From Microvirga lupini (GTDB lineage Bacteria > Pseudomonadota > Alphaproteobacteria > Rhizobiales > Beijerinckiaceae): a stretch of 64,000 nucleotides of DNA. Positions 63,974-64,000 of the stretch are shown here, in pieces; position 1 is the stretch's first letter; each line of letters starts with the position of its first letter. A model generated the notes under the pieces. The model ran no database searches, had not been told where the DNA came from, and worked only from the letters and a program-made list of their open reading frames with translations. The stretch lies in assembly GCF_014191055.1 (NCBI RefSeq), contig NZ_JACHWB010000004.1, positions 372,001-436,000 of the forward strand, in the 5' to 3' direction. Position numbers and translations under genes: made by a program.

Positions 63974-64000
63974 CTCGCCAATCCACAAATTGATAGGAGG

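Overview
The window is a G+C-rich alphaproteobacterial segment. The host is probably a member of the Hyphomicrobiales, with Methylobacteriaceae (Microvirga or Methylobacterium) as the best guess. This rests on G+C-rich codon use, the style of the DUF2239, GNAT and small GIY-YIG genes, and two boxes of the form GAAC-N7-GAAC, the LexA operator of that class. The genus is an inference.

Layout. (1) About 1-11.8 kb looks like ordinary chromosome: a TetR tail, four GNAT acetyltransferases, two SAM methyltransferases, three alpha/beta hydrolases, an AraC regulator, a FixH-like protein beside a diheme peroxidase, an exported DJ-1/PfpI protein, a GIY-YIG protein and a DUF2239 gene with twin palindromic operators. 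(2) About 11.8-28.5 kb is accessory DNA. It holds nuclease-like orphans, a degenerate recombinase-like gene, a large palindrome, a two-gene helicase plus PD-(D/E)XK nuclease unit, and a tyrosine integrase with an excisionase-like protein. It also holds a soluble AAA+/M41 (FtsH-like) protease and a TnsA-like nuclease, each preceded by a LexA-type box. (3) About 26.5-51.1 kb is a defence island. Its centre is a compact six-gene operon (28.7-46.3 kb): SNF2-type helicase, N6-adenine methyltransferase, giant DEAD helicase with DUF1998, UvrD-type helicase with a RelE-like N-terminus, and two unknown small proteins. It recalls DISARM and Druantia without matching the standard layout of either. Around it are a DUF4268 nuclease, a second nuclease pair and a HEPN protein paired with a large unknown. 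(4) About 51.2-53.8 kb carries two exported ClpP-fold proteins that share upstream sequence. (5) 53.85-64 kb contains two tyrosine integrases with a 3' piece of tRNA-Ser(CGA) between them. The cargo there is visibly more A+T-rich: a McrB-N/HNH fusion, an HNH nuclease, a GIY-YIG protein, DUF2971, a serine resolvase with a res-like site, a gene-free stretch with a strong promoter and terminator, DUF4145 and an OGG-like protein.

The geometry at the right end (integrase, cargo, truncated tRNA, integrase) fits two elements inserted one after the other into the same tRNA-Ser gene. Nothing resembles phage structural genes, a CRISPR array, rRNA or a complete insertion sequence. The most likely undescribed system is the 28.7-46.3 kb operon. 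The SOS-box-controlled protease/TnsA-like element and the 14.3-18.6 kb helicase-nuclease pair come next.
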